Numbered from the stretch's first letter, positions 1 through 13,446 are shown. The stretch is 64,000 nucleotides of DNA from Chionoecetes opilio (GCA_016584305.1 JACEEZ010020501.1:64334-128333); one strand, 5' to 3'. Numbers and translations are program-made. The notes: generated by a model from the sequence alone, not told the origin.

Positions 1-3000
1 TTTTCTCTTAATAGAGGTTATTTCTTTTCAACTTCTTCCAAAACCAATTTACCTGTTAATCCCTATCTTTTTGTTAGGTTTTTCCTCCCCCCAATTTGGT
101 TCTTTTTAAAAAAAAGGGTTTGGGAGTTGTCTTTCCTCCCCGGTTAAATATTTTTAACTCGACACCCCCTTATTGCTAAAACCTTTTTATTTTTTCTTTT
201 TTTTTTCGTTTTAATTTTGTGGGAAAAAAACAAAATCATGTAAAAAATCCATAGTTTTTGTACGAGTAGTTGGGGGAGCTGGCCCCCTTGTTATCTTGTT
301 CTTCAGATGGGCTGCGTGTCCAGGTAAAGGTGAAAATCAAAGTCAACTGGTATGCAATGATCCTTCCCCCCGGGTTTTTCTGTGCCCCTCATGATCCTTT
401 GCACTGATACCCCTAAAACCCATTTAAAAAAGGGGCTCTCTACTTTTTTTAGTTGACCAGGGGCGATTTTTCATTTTTTGACTCCAGCGACCATTTTTCC
501 AAAGACAACTCCAAAGGTTTCAAAAGGCTAATTGTTGATTTAAAAAAACAAATATGTTGATTTTGGGAAAATTAAAATTTAAAAAAGATTTTTTCTTTGA
601 TTTAGAAAAAATGGGTATGTCAAATAAGGAATATATTTTTAATTTCGTGGGCATACCAACAATATCCCAATTAGACCAAATTTTTGGAAAAATAAAAATA
701 TACCCCAAGTAGCATTTGCAGTTTTACATCATTTTAGAAATTTTAAAAAAATAGGTCAGACCCCCCATAGGAATTCTATAGGCGGCTTAATAAGGAAAAA
801 AAATCAAATGCTAATTGGGAAATTTTGCAAATTGCTCAACAAATGCAAATTTGCATCCCGGGAGTTTTTGGCCCCCTTAGGATGTGTACATTTCATTTCA
901 AAGGGATTAAAAACCTTTTCTGTACTCAACAGTTCCCGGTTTAAAAAAAAGGGAAAATTTGGAACGCTACCGTTTGTCTAGATAAAATTTTAAAATGACA
1001 AAGGCAGCTAGAGCAGATTTTTTTTAATTTCCCCCAATAGCGTCACATAAGGGATGGGCATTTTGGTGAGGGAAAGGGAATTTTCCCTTTTTGATAAGCT
1101 CAAGGGTTTAAACTAAAGTAAGGGCTACTTTTTTACCGCTATCCCCTAACGATTCAATAAAAAGATTTTTCAGATAAGAGGAAGCAAATAATAAACAAAT
1201 TTCAATCAATGAAAAAATTAAAAAAAACATTCAGTAAGGGGAAAAAAACCCGGGAAAAAAAAAGAACCGGGCATGCCCGCCCCCCATAGCTACATGTACT
1301 AGGTAGACAAGGAAGGCCAAATTTTAAAAAGCAAAGCTACGCTACCTTTTTTTACAAAAAAAAAGGTTCGTAAAAGTAATTGTAAACCATCGAGTGCGCT
1401 ATATTAATTTACATTACTGGTAAAAGAGGGGCCCCAAAGATTTTAGTAAAAAGGGCAGTGAAAGGGGAAAAATAATGTTAAAAAATGGGGAACCCAAAAA
1501 GAGGTCGCCCCACATGGGAAAAGGCCGAGCTGCCCCCTTGACTGAGGAATGGCAGCTAGGTGTTCCTGACGGAGAACAAATTTATGTCGCTTTCATGGTG
1601 AGAGCATTTTCACCCATATTGTGGAGGGGGGCAGGCTGCCCCCGACGAAGAAAAAAACCCGGCAGTTGGGGAGAGGCCGCGCCTCAGCTAGGTCTCGCTT
1701 CCCCCTTTATTTTAGTAACAAACAAAAACTACGCTTCCTGATTTGCAAGAAGATTTTTTTCTTCATCGAGGTGCTTTTATATATTTTACATTACTGGGTA
1801 AAAAGGGCGCAAAAAGGGTATTTCTTAAGATAGACAGTTTAAGATGGAAAAAAGTTTTAAATGATGAAGTGTAGTTTGGGAAACCAACCCCCGGGGTATC
1901 CTACGGGGAATTAATCCGCCACGGAAAAACTCCGGCCGTGGGGGCGGCGGGGGAGGCAGGAGCCGGGAAAACAAGCTTTGCCCCTCCCCCCGCGGCGGGA
2001 TGAAATGAAAAGTAATCATCGTAAACCCCTGGCGCGCTACATGGGGATCCGGGAAAAAACAACCTTTTGGATAAACCCAAAACCCCCCAGGGCCCCTACA
2101 CCCCCCCACCCTTATAGGGCATGAGCCAGGCCAGATATCGGTACCAAACCCGGGGTGACTAAACACGAATGGTACTAAAATGTTTATAGAGGGACTGTAA
2201 ATACATTAAGATATAAGCCTTCCCGCACTGGTTAAACTTAGTCTGAATTTTTTTAGCAAGGGGTTTCTACCCATAAAAAAGATTTTTTAGCGGACGCTCG
2301 GGGTTTTTCCCCATTTTCTTTAAAAACAATCAAAACGATCGTTGCGAAACTTTGGACACCCATGTAAATTTGGGTTTTCTACCAGAGGTTTTCCTAGGTA
2401 TTTTTTAAAAAAAACCTCATATTTTGGGGTTTTCCTAAAAAAAATTAAAATTTTTGGGATTTTCCCATAAAAATTTGGAAAAAAACCCTAAATATGGGAG
2501 AAATTGAAAAATTAATTTTTCAAACAAACTCTTTTGCTATTTTTTATTCTCTACAAGATTTTTTCGTGTATATTTCCCAAATTTACCCCATATTTTTGGG
2601 GTTTTTTCATTTGGTGATTTTTTTTTGATATTTTGGGGGAAATTTATTATTTGGGAAAGGGGCAAACATAGTAGAAGGTTTCCATGTAAATGGTTTTTTT
2701 GTTTGTCATGTAATGTTTTAAAAAGGGGATATTTTTTGTGGAGTGGTGGAGCCCGTCGCCAGGGACTACCGACCCTCGGAGTTTTCGCAGCGATACCGAG
2801 GCCAGTAAAGGGGCCCGGAGTAGGCCAAAAGATACTGACTTCAAACCACCCAAGGAACCCACAGATGCCCAAAAGGGGTTTGAAGAGATGAGGCCATGTC
2901 CAATCTTTTTGTTCAACTGATGGAGACCAGTGGTTGAAACCCCCTTTAACGCAGAGCAAAAGGGGATTTTGGCAGTTTTTCCAAAATGCGACTACAGCAC

Positions 3001-3289
3001 CACCAGGGAAATTTCCCAAAGGGCCTTTTTAGGGGGGCCCACAGAATTTGGAGAGGAGCATATCAACCTTTAAGGAAAAAAGCCCTGGAGGGGCCGATAC
3101 GCCCAAAATACAGTTTTTATGGGCACGATGCGGAAGACGAAAACTGAGAAAAGTTTACTAACATCAGAATGAAGCCCCGGGTTTCCCCCCAAGGCCAGGG
3201 CCAAAGGGGGCTATCTTGAAGGGTGACAGGAACCCATTTTTGGGCCCGAGATCCTTTTTGCGAGAACAGAAAGCTCAAAATGAGTGGGT
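1..3289. other. Gene-free noisy AT/homopolymer-rich stretch
   Basis: I recognise no gene or element here. The sequence is full of short homopolymers of all four bases (runs of 3-7 G, C, A or T). Open frames on both strands are short and low in complexity, and none shows a family motif. The texture matches that of 46.7-53.8 kb, where copies of repeats found elsewhere in the window show the same inflation, so part of this may be consensus error. Confidence 0.5.
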
Positions 3290-4763
3290 GCTTGGCTCAT
3301 CCCCCGGGGCCCTTTGGGCCCGGGGGACTTTCCAAACGGTGAGGGGCTTCCGCAAGACCAAAAAAGGCGCCCCCGGAAAAGGGGGGTTTAAAGAGGAAAA
3401 GTTTTTCCTGCAGAGGGTCCCCGAGCCCCCTGCTACCATAAGTGATGGGATGAGCCTGGTCCAGAAACTGAAGGGGAAAAGACAACACTTTTTTACAGCT
3501 TGCAGGGGAAGCACTGAGTAAAGTTTTTCCAGGGGGGTGCTAAGAGCAGGCGCCTTGATGTTGTGTTTTACGTCTAAAAGGAGGGCATCCATCAAAAATG
3601 CCCCGAAAAGAGCCAAAAAGACCGTGCAGGGACAGGGATCCATTTCAAGGGAAAATTTAACCTGGGCACAACATCCAGCAGTGGAGAAAAGGGAAAATTT
3701 CGGTAGTTCCCTTTTTTTCCCCCAAAAAGGCAAGGTTTTATCAAATTCCCGGGAGAAGAAATTTGGGAAAAAACCCCCAGCAAAAGGGAGAAGCTCGAGG
3801 GCAAGGAGCTGTATGGGCACATGGGAGCACTCGCTTTTAAGATCACCAAAGAGGCCCCGGGGAAGAGGCTTTCCCGAGGTTTTCAAGTCAAGAAAAAAGC
3901 AGACCCCACGCCTCCTTCCCATGCACTTCATGCAGCAGAATTGGGTAAAAAGTTGTATCATCACTGCAGAGGATACCCGACGTCAGGTCCTGTGTTTTGG
4001 GAAAGTGCACAAGACCCATCCCCCCTGTTCCAGAAGTGCGGGACGAAGAACCCGGGCAAAGGGTTCCTGGATATCACCACATGAGGCGTACACTGGGAGG
4101 CAGCGTGTGTTTATTTTTTGATTTGGGATGCATGCCTTTACAGGCTGTGATACCGTCAGGGCATTTGCTGGCCGGGGGAAGATGACGACACTCAAGCAGG
4201 TGAAGATGGACAAGACATACCAGGATGCTTTCCACGAACTTGGGCGCTCATGGGAAGTGTCTCCTGAACTCTTTGAGAAGCTACAGGAAATCCCCTGCCA
4301 CATGTACCTGCCATCTACCCACACAACTGAGGTGAACAAGCTTCGGTATGAGCTGTTCTGTGCGAGACGTGGAGAGGTGGAGTCAAGTCAACTCCCTCCT
4401 TGTGAGGACTGCCTCTTCATGCATGCACTACGTGCAAACTACCAGTCTGCGATCTGGAGAAGAAGTCTGCAGAGCCAGCCATTTGTTGCGAACCCAACAG
4501 ACTGCGGCTGGATGACAGATGAGGACGGCAAGCTTGCTGTCAACTGGATGCGAGGCTCACCAGCACCAGATGCTGTTATGCAGCTACTGTCCTGCAAGTG
4601 TGTGCGGTCATGCGAACTCCCTAAGTGCACTTGCCTCAGCAATGGCCTGAAGTGTACGGACATGTGCAGGTTACAGACATGCCAGAACAAGGCTATTGAA
4701 GAAGAGCCGGTAGCACAACAGTCAGATTCCGAGTCTGACGTAGATGATATTGAGGAGGATTAA
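3290..4763 (+). pseudogene. CXC-cluster protein of a multicopy invertebrate family, frame-broken upstream
   Basis: The last 211 residues (4128-4763) are an intact frame. It begins at the segment MHAFTGCDTVRAFAGRGK and ends in a cysteine-rich cluster (CKCVRSCELPKCTCL, then CTDMCRLQTC) resembling a tesmin/TSO1-type CXC repeat, followed by an acidic tail rich in D, E and S. The ATG at 4128 is unlikely to be the true start, because related coding continues upstream in shifting frames: DGMSLVQKLKG near 3440-3475, SIKNAP near 3590, ITAEDT near 3960 and LFQKCGTKN near 4025-4055. I recall this layout (conserved middle, GCDT segment, C-terminal CXC) from large, uncharacterised, possibly transposon-linked families in invertebrates; the family function is unknown to me. 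Frames break many times before about 4100 and not after, and the breaks sit at homopolymers, so the cause may be sequence error more than decay. There is no obvious promoter or polyadenylation assignment. Confidence 0.6.
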
Positions 4764-5400
4764 TTGGCCATAATAGTAAGTACAAGCCCATGGCATGCTT
4801 AGTGTGTATTTACAGGACTTGTATTAAATGTGACAATTACTATATTCATTTTAGTGACATTTAGGCATTCCTGTCCCCAAATTTGACATTTTAAAATTTT
4901 TCTGAATTTTCGGTAGGGTGTGTCTATTCAAGAAGTGATAACGACCATTAAGCTACCAGTGTGCAAGGGCTATCATATCAAAACATAAACTAGAGACATG
5001 TAGCAAGCTAAAAACACCTAAGAGAATTAGTCACCCCGGGTGGTACCGATATCCCAAAATTCGGGTCTTGGCTCATGGACTATTAAGGCTATGTCACACG
5101 AACACTTTTTCCGGCATCTTTTGGTAGCAAACGCGTATCAGGCATCATTTGACGCCTGATACCGGCATCTTTTGGTAGCAAACGCAGAGTCGCGCATGTT
5201 CGTTCTTATGCCACCAGTACCGGCATTCTTGTTTACATTTTGGAGCAGAGTTGTATACAGGAAATATAGCTGTATCATTTTGCATAGTAATAGTAATATG
5301 GTGTAGGTGAGAGGAGAAAAATAAAGATGAGAGGAGGAAAATAAAGTGTTTGGTAGAGTAGGGTAGGAGAAATAAATAGGTTTTTAACTCTCTATAGGCC
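4764..5400. other. Intergenic stretch with a small palindrome flanked by direct repeats
   Basis: There is no gene. After the stop codon at 4763 the DNA is AT-rich. From about 5090 a segment starting GGCTATGTCACACGAACAC looks like the end of a small DNA element. It contains a 24-bp direct repeat (5111-5134 and 5162-5185, core GGCATCTTTTGGTAGCAAAC) around a 28-bp interval with 9-bp palindromic arms (GTATCAGGC / GCCTGATAC). Confidence 0.5.
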
Positions 5401-5545
5401 TCTTCCATTTGTGCCCTAGTTCCAGGAACCAGTTCTTTCAGTTCAGGGCTGGGTTCAGTTCCTGGTTCTGGGTTCGCGTGTCACAAATGGAACGCAAAAA
5501 CCCCGTTTTTTTGTTTACAAACAAACTCAGCAGGTCTGCAGGCAA
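5400..5545 (+). repeat. Repeat R, copy 1 (inverted copy at 46.66 kb)
   Basis: About 145 bp, including TCACAAATGGAACGCAAAAA and TTGTTTACAAACAAACTCAG, recurs as its reverse complement at 46657-46803. In both places the GA/CT microsatellite follows directly on the same side, so repeat and microsatellite form one dispersed unit. No coding potential is recognised. Confidence 0.85.
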
Positions 5546-5554
5546 GAGTAAGGG

Positions 5555-5621
5555 AGAGAAGAGAGAAAAAGAAGAAGGAAAAGGAAGGGGAGAGAGAAAG
5601 AGAGGAGAGATAGAGAGAGAG

Positions 5622-5681
<60 letters not shown>

Positions 5682-5842
5682 AGAGAGAGAGAGAGAGAGA
5701 GTAGAGAGAGAGAGAAGAGAGCGAGAGAGAGAGAGAGGGAGAGGGAAAGGAAGGAGAGAGAGGGAAAGGAAGGAGAGAGATGGGAGAGAGAAAGGAGAGA
5801 GAAAGAGCTAGAAAGAGAGAGAGAGAGAGAAGAGAGAGATAG

Positions 5843-5882
<40 letters not shown>

Positions 5883-5889
5883 AGAGAGA

Positions 5890-5931
<42 letters not shown>

Positions 5932-5932
5932 C

Positions 5933-5965
<33 letters not shown>

Positions 5966-5985
5966 AGCGAGAGAGAAGAGAGAGA

Positions 5986-6030
<45 letters not shown>

Positions 6031-6045
6031 GGAGAGGAGGGGAAA
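5555..6045. repeat. (GA)n microsatellite, about 490 bp
   Basis: Nearly pure GA dinucleotide with occasional GGA, AGC and TAGA interruptions. All frames through it are artificially open (Arg-Glu on one strand, Ser-Leu on the other) and should not be taken as proteins. Confidence 0.97.
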
Positions 6046-6059
6046 CATTAAAAGTGTAA

Positions 6060-9000
6060 TTCAAGCTTGTAATGTGAAGGGATCATATCCAAGTTTTAAT
6101 ATCGCGGGACCGCTTTCCCCCTCCCACGCATGCCCCTTGTAGGCCCTGTCTGACATCCCCTCTCCGACTCGTGCATGTGGCATGCGGAAAACCCTCTTTC
6201 ACGATAAGAGAAATAGGGCCCCAAGCGCCATTGTTTTTGTTATGAACTGAAAACTCTAACCAGCTAGACCGAACTCTTCTGTGCGGTCCCCCAATGTGGG
6301 TGTAGAGAAGTTCAGGGAGGGGGTTTTGCTGCGTCCACTGGTGGTACCCCTGTGTTCGGCCTCGGACCCAGGTTTTTGCGGTCGTGCGCAAATGGGAACG
6401 GCCTGAGGTCTCGTGGGTTCCGTAACTGGTTCTGAATATGCCAGATGGAAGAGCCTTAGAGATCTTGCGTGGAAGCAATCTTTTGTTAAGTTCTAACCAA
6501 TCAGTGTGGTGGTGTGTGTGTGTGTGTGGGTGTGTGTATTGAATATTAGGCATTTTAATCCGACATATTGGTCATATTACCTCACCCTGATAGAGCCAGT
6601 GAGGGATTTTACCTTTGTTGGCGGAGGTGGCTATACCGTGGGATGCTCGGGGGATCAAAGGCGGAAGGTGGGCAATTATATTTTTTATTTTATATGTGGT
6701 ATCGAGATAGTTAATTTATATTATTTAGTATTTTATAGTTATATTGTATACTAGCAAATTAGTTGCGTGGGGGCGGAGCCGCGAAGCGCTCGTGGAGTCC
6801 ATGTCCTCACTGCACTCGATTTTTCAGGTGTGGTGGGAAGGCCGGCCTGACCTCGACCCGACCGGACATTTACGCTGTGGTGGGGTAGGAGACTTTGATT
6901 ATCTTTGAATCCCGCTGCCGATTGACAAGCGAGTGCTTCGCCAATCTGATGCGCCCCATTCAATCTCTACACAGTTTCAGCGTAACAAAAGTGAAAGGTA
7001 AAATGGAGTTTAAGCTGACCAGGCCAGGTCATCAATTTTTCCTTGCTAATCGAGAGTCCTCACTGATACGGAAACAGCCGCCCCCACGTGCACGAGGTTT
7101 TATTGTGCTAACGGCCTCGCTCGTCCTTACGCCCCGATTAAGGCTCTTGTAAAAATGGTGGTAATGCGTGTAAGGACTCTTTTTGTTATTTAGTGTGTGC
7201 GTGGCAATGTCAAATACAAACAGGATGCATGCAGGACTGTGTGTGGTGGGGGGTATCTGACAGGCAGAGGCTGGGCAGTAGTTAAGACAACGGTTGGAGA
7301 ATACGGACACACCATTTGGTGTGGCGACGTGCTCGTGAGAGGGCGCGGATGTGAAGGTTGTTTGGTGCGGAAAGAGCGGAAAGTAAGAAGGCGAGCAGTT
7401 GGGAGGCCCTTGGAATAACTGCATCTCGGTAGCCGAGATTAGAAGGCCGTAAAAGGGACGGTGCGTCCGCGGGGCGGGTGCATGGGTTTCTGAGACCCAC
7501 TGGAGCGTCCGTGTTTTTTGTTTTTGGTCCTTGGCCTAAAATTAGTGGGGGGTTTTTCAGAATGGAGATTTTTTTGTATTTTCCGCAAACCCATAAAGTT
7601 TAGTTTTTTGTAATTTTTCATAGGCTTATATTTAGTGAACATGACTGCTGGGCAACATCTAAGTATTTTGTGCACGGGGCACCGTTCTTACAAGGGTCAG
7701 AACAGTGTGAAAGTTACAATGAGAATTACCTCCTAACGGAGGAGTTTTTTGCTCCCCTGGGGCCCCCCCGCCGAGATTATTAACCTAACCTCTTAAAGGG
7801 ATGGGGGGTCTCTGACGGGGAGGGGGCCTGTATGCGATATTAGAAAAAACTGTATTTCTTCAATATGTATATAAGTTTTGAAGGTTACGCGGAAGTGGAT
7901 TAATACTACACATTATACTGCGGAAAAAAATAATTTAGAAAACTTAAGTGGTAACGGCGGTAGCGAACCCGGCCGTTCTCGTCCATTATAACAGATTTAT
8001 TTTGTTTATTGGTAATCTTATACAACAACGCCTCAGTAAGATTTACAATATAACCAACCAAATATCTCCTTAACAAAGCAATGCACTTGTAATCTTCCCT
8101 TGGAAATGGTTCAGGACGCCTCCAACCCTCTTGGAAATTACTTAAATAGTGGAGATATGTATAAGTTTACCATAAAAAATTTGGGAAAAAGTTAGCCAAT
8201 AATCTGTCATTTGATGCCTCCTTCCACTCCGCACACGCCAAGGAGTTAAGTTCTAATCTATTAATTAACCTCAAATCTATCCTACAATCATGCTTGTGGT
8301 GGGGCATATATTTCTTACTAAAAACAAACCTAAGCTTAACCTAACCCTACAACATAAACCCTCCAAAATTTATGAAAAGATTAATCACCTTATTGATGCC
8401 CACTGGTGGCGGCTACCCAGCCAGCACACTTACATGGGGCCCATGTGTGATTTTCATGGAAATTTGGTGGGGCTAGGTGGGCATGGGTAAAGGAGGGGGA
8501 AAACCATGGGCTATAGATGGGACCATATGGGTTGCCCAAATAGTGGCCATTTTCCGAAGTGACAAAATTGCATAAACAAATCGTCCAATTGACTGAGAAA
8601 ATAAACCTGGAGGCAATTATTCAAATATATAGCCATGGTTTTTTGTAGAGGAATGTTACATGGGTTTTATCTGGGCTCTATGTGGGCTTCCCATATAGAT
8701 ATACATTTCTCCCATCATTCCACAACTATGCAGTAGACTGTCTGAATGATTGCGATAGTATCGTTGAGGAAATAATTCTACTTAATTTCTATGAACATGA
8801 ATGTTTTTTTAGATTTTTATGCACAGAGTTAGACTGTTTTTATGGTTAAACATGGGGGTGCCCACATTTGGTCATTGTTCCCCCTTAACTAAAACATACA
8901 TTAAACTGACTGAAAGCTTGCTAATTTTTTTGTAAGCAAATAATAAGATAAATTGGTGCATATGGTAATTTTAATATAGTGCTATATTTAATAGGATATT

Positions 9001-9362
9001 TGACTGATACGCCAACGGGGGGTTTGGGTGACTTAAATTCAAACATGTCATAGTAACCTTTTAAATAATTGTCAATTGGCATTCGTAATGAAATATGCCA
9101 TCAAAATTTTAAATAGATCCGATTGTTTTATTTTTTTATTTTGTGAATCATATATAGTCTATTGTGCTTTGAAAGAAAAGAAATCATATTTATTGCATGT
9201 TTTCAGTAATATTGGAACCCTTGTTGGTTGCTTCAAAACTTGTTGGAATGGGGAGGGCGGCGGAACGTCTCGAGTGAGGAGAACAGGTCTACCACGCCTG
9301 TGATGCATCATAGGACATCACCAGGGGCTCATAGTGTTCCCAAAGGGATCCTCGCAGCCCTA
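6060..9362. other. Gene-free stretch
   Basis: I see no supported gene. A short (GT)n run lies at about 6507-6540. At 8400-8540 there are motifs such as ACATGGGGCCCATGTG that echo the minisatellite at 22.27-22.43 kb. Short open frames on both strands lack recognisable domains. 8540-9230 is AT-rich and featureless. The right edge is set by the tail of the minus-strand LINE. Confidence 0.5.
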
Positions 9363-9699
9363 AACAAGAACAAGAACAAGAACTTGCTGCGAATTGAGGT
9401 GAGGCATCCAATTTGTTACTTGAAGGTGTCGGGTGAGACAACCTAAGTTTCTAGGTTTTGTTGGGATGCAGAGTTGAATAATCGTGTTAGCACTGAAGGT
9501 GAAGCTGTGGTGTGTTAGAGTTATAAACTCTATGGCTCCTGGGGTGATGCACACGTAGCACAGCCTTCCTCTCCTGGGGTGCACTGTTCTTGTTACATTG
9601 GTGTTGGTTGGGGGTTGGAAGGGGCCGTGGCAAGCTGTGGTTGCCACAGCCTCTAGTTGCCCCGAAGGTGTGCAGTATGCAGATGGGTTAGCAGGTTAG

Positions 9700-12600
9700 A
9701 TCCTGTGCAGTTGACCCTACTTGTGTAGAAGGTCCTGGCTGTTTTTGAGAATTTGAAGCCAAGGCCGGGGTCGGAGAGCCACCCAGGAGGTCGCTAGAAT
9801 TGGCCTGCGGAGAGGAGGAGGGGATAGAGATTGGTATGAGTGCCGTGCGGTGGGAGTAGGTGACGAGGGACATTGCAGGAGGAGGTGTTCAGGTGTGTCC
9901 AGGTCATGTGGGGCACCAGGGGCAGTGAGGGTCATCTGTAATGCCAGGTTTGTGTAGGTGAGAGTTGAGGAGGGTGTGGCCAATCCGGAGTTGGTGACTT
10001 GCGTGTCCAGGGCACGGCTGGGGTGAGTGGGTCCACCAGTGTGGTCGTGTGTCAGTAGTCTACGTCCAAAGTTGACTTGTACTGTAAGGCATCGTCAGTC
10101 AGCTCCATTGTCCCAGTGTCGGTTGCATGTAGCTGAAGGTTAGTCAGTGAATCAGGTCAGGGTCTGTGGTCATGTCTCTGGACGATGGGGGGGGGGGTGG
10201 GGAGGGCGTGTGCCTCCGCTGCCGCCCTGTCGGGCCACAGTGTTGCCCCTGACACCAATGTGGCACTGAGGGCACCCACTGAAGGTGGAGACATGGCCAG
10301 AGGAGGATAGTGAAGAAGAGGTGTTGGGATTGTGAAACTAAGGGCATTGGTGAGTGTGAGGGCGGTGACGTCGGAGAAGTGGCGGCTGGAGGGAGTAGTG
10401 AAAAATGGTTACAGCACAGGAGGGAGGGCACGGTGGTGGCCTACTTGATGCCCTCCCTGATGGAAAAAAGTTTTCTGCCGTCAGAGGAGGCAGTGGGTGG
10501 CAAACCTCCAGCTGGTGGCAAGTGGACCTGGCCGGGATGAACATGGCCGCACCAACAGACGGAGGGCTGGCAGACGGGAGCTCGGTGTAAATGTGAGGGA
10601 GTACTGTAGCGGGTGTGTAGGAGGGAGTAAAAAAAGGTACCCTGCCCTGCAATGGACAGGCAGCCTGGACCATGGTATAGGTGTGTGAAGGGACAGAGGA
10701 AATTAGAGAAGAGAGAGGAAACCAAGGCCCAGGGGAGAGGTCTTCTCCAAGTGCGAAAAGGAGGGGGAGTCACCCGGAAGAAGCAAGAAGGAGAGGGCTA
10801 TCTCTACGAAAGTGTGTGGGGCTTGATACGGCAGGGGGCCATCAAGTGGTTCCCTACAGTGGAGGAGGAGGGAGTTGGAGGGCATGGCAGCTAGGGGAGG
10901 GGGGCAAGTTTTTGTGTATAGGTCGGGAACAAGGAGGGTGGAGCGCGGTGTGGACAGGGAGGAGGGGAGGATTCTGCCTGAAGGTGGGTGAATGGGAGAA
11001 CCTGAAGGGCCCCAAAGCTATACGAGGGCATTATTCTGGATTACATCTAACCTTGTGGAGGACGGAAAGGTGAGCCCCGCACCATAAACCTCACTCCCGT
11101 AGTCCTAAGCGACTAGGATGTAAGTGCAATAGAAATGAAGGAGGGTATTCCTGTTCGCACCCCACTGACCCCTGCAAGGGACTTCATTAAAGTTAAGCCT
11201 CTGAGGCAACGAGGTCACCAGGTACTGTATGTGGCGGCCCAGGTTAGGCGGGGGGCCATCCAAAACAGTAAACCAAGGAAATTTGTCGGTGGGTTTGAAG
11301 GAAATTGGGGACCCCCATTAATGGTGACCATTGGGATGTTGGGAATACGCCTTCGGGGAAGAAGCACAGGAAGGCTAGACTTCTGGGCACTTCACTGTCA
11401 GGCCCCAACGGGTGGTCCTGAGTGGACGGCATCAACCCACTTGGAAGATGGTCTTGAGCCTCCTGGATACTGGAGCAGAGCAAATGAGAGAGAATGTCAT
11501 CAGCATAGAGAGTGCATGTGTGCATGGAGAGCAGGGAAAGTCGAAAAGAAGATGTGAAGAGGACCAGACTGAGGGGGAACCCTGGGGACGCCTCGGGTGA
11601 CGGTAGACCTGGATAATGGGTGTTCCCGATCACCAGAGAGAGGACCTGGAAGATAGGAAGATTTAACCCATTGGAGCGGGGAGCCATGCAGTCCCAGGCG
11701 GGCAAGTTTTTCAATGAGGCATTATGTGAGGAGGTGTCAAAAAGCTGCTTGGAGATCAAATAAAGTGCTATTTAGTGTGAATTGTTTTTTGTGGGTAAAT
11801 CCCTTCCTGTTGTGGTGCTCCAGCTGGAGCAGGGCATCCAGGGTGCCCCGTGAGGACGAACCCGAAACATGTTTGAGGAAGGTGTTGTGTTCCAACCACC
11901 ATGTCAACCTACACCGTACTATTTGTTCTACTACCGTTACTAAGATTAGAGAAGAAGGCTAATGGGCCTATAGGAGGAAGCCTTCAGACGAGCCTTTGCC
12001 AGGCTGTAAGAATAGGAATTGTGATGGCATGGACGCACACAGAGGGAACGTCCCCCGACAGCCAGGCTGGCGTTGAAGAAGTCAGGAGGGAGGCAGGCCA
12101 GAGCATCTGGGAGGCGGCAAAGGAAAACCGTTCGGGACGTTTGTACGTCCACCGCCTTCCCCCTCTCCTCCCCACGGGACAGTGCGTTGGTAAAGCGAGA
12201 AAAGCTTCCTGGGGAGTTATAGCAGTGCGAATTGTATGGCCGGTGTGTGGAAGGGGTAACACAGGTGGGGGTTATAAGGGGTCTGAAGAGCCGGGGAGTG
12301 TGAATGGTGGGATGCAAGGCACTCGATCTTTTTTCGGCATCAGGACGAGGAGGGCACCGTACTAGTTAACGGAGAAAGTGAAGGGGGGTGAGGGTGCTGG
12401 ACCATATTCTGAAAAAGGACCCAGCCCGGGAGACTGAGGGGAGAAGGACAGGGAAGCACAAAAGGAGGCCATGCAGAACGTTTCTGCATCAAGAAATAAC
12501 AAGTTTGCAATCGGCGGCTGCAATAAACGGAAGCGACTACGGAGCAAGGGAATGGGGCTCTTACGCCACGCAGTAAAGGCGTGGCGTTTGGGCCTGAAGG

Positions 12601-13446
12601 GCGGCCGCAACACTTCCGGGACACCAGGGGACCCCGGAAAGAAACGTGGGGGTGGTGGGAAGTGATTAGATGAAAGTGGTGGGACCCCACGGTCCCCAGG
12701 GTGACTCGTGAGGTATTGAATTATATCCGATTGAAGGGAGGGTAAGGGAGTGGGTAAGTGAATTAATTTGATTGTAAAAGAGCCCCAGTCCTCCTTTGTG
12801 AAGGACCAACGAGTTCTGCGTGAAGGGGGAGGGGGGTGGTGGTACTGAAGGGTAGGAAATTACAACAGGAAGCTGGTCGCTCCCCATGTGAAGGGTCAGT
12901 TGTGACAGTGGTGAGGAGTGACGGGCATTACCCAGGCAGAGATCAAGGTGGAGGGGTTCCCTGAAAACTGGATCAGTCCTGGGTAGGGAGGCCAGGTGGA
13001 GTAAGGAGAGATAAAGAAAACACTGTCCGCCAGAAAGCTCGGAGAGGGACCTGCCCGAGGGTTTCTTCCGGCTCCTGGGGAGGGTCTGTTCCCAGAGGCA
13101 TGATGGCATTAAAATCACCATTTATTAAAGCATGGGGAGGAAAGCTGAGAGAACAAGTGCTGGAATCCTGAAGGGTTATATATAAAAACATGGATGTTAT
13201 ATCCAAAGAATCGGAAGGGGCCCTGAATCAAAGGTAAACAGTCACCCCAGATGCTCCAGGCACCCAGGGGAAAGAGTGATAGTGAGAGGGCTAGAAGAGG
13301 ACGGGAGCGGTGGACCAGGCAGAAGCAGGCGCCCCTGCCCGCGGTCCCCCTGTTACCATCCTGTAGGAAGCATAGTTGGCGAAAGGAGGGGGAGAATGCG
13401 TCTGTGAGCCACGTCTCACAGACGGCCAACAACAGAGGAGTGATGA
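9700..13446 (-). pseudogene. LINE ORF2 remnant: endonuclease, reverse transcriptase, RNase H
   Basis: In minus-strand order: CETWLT at 13403-13420 (endonuclease motif), NGDFNA at 13105-13122 (endonuclease motif), a HLDLCLGN...GSDQLPV stretch near 12860-12960 (endonuclease C-terminus, SDH-like), SYRPISLL near 11950-11975 (RT), AAFDTSSHN-like near 11735, the catalytic YADD at 11496-11507, TAE and IREGIK segments near 10450-10500 (RNase H), HLQWVPS near 10267-10290 (RNase H C-terminus), and PEHLLLQCP near 9867-9893 with a C-x2-C upstream in another frame. The motifs fall in three frames with many stops, so this is a dead copy. The start of the endonuclease lies on the far side of element X. Confidence 0.78.

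Noticed and set aside
3275..3964. 229-residue minus-strand open frame
   Set aside because: It is antisense to scattered conserved segments of the CXC-family gene and has no recognisable domain.
5409..6064. Long Arg/Glu and Ser/Leu open frames on both strands
   Set aside because: Artefacts of the (GA)n microsatellite.
10144..11100. Plus-strand Gly/Glu-rich frames
   Set aside because: Antisense to the LINE ORF2 RNase H and linker region, which carries the recognisable motifs on the minus strand.
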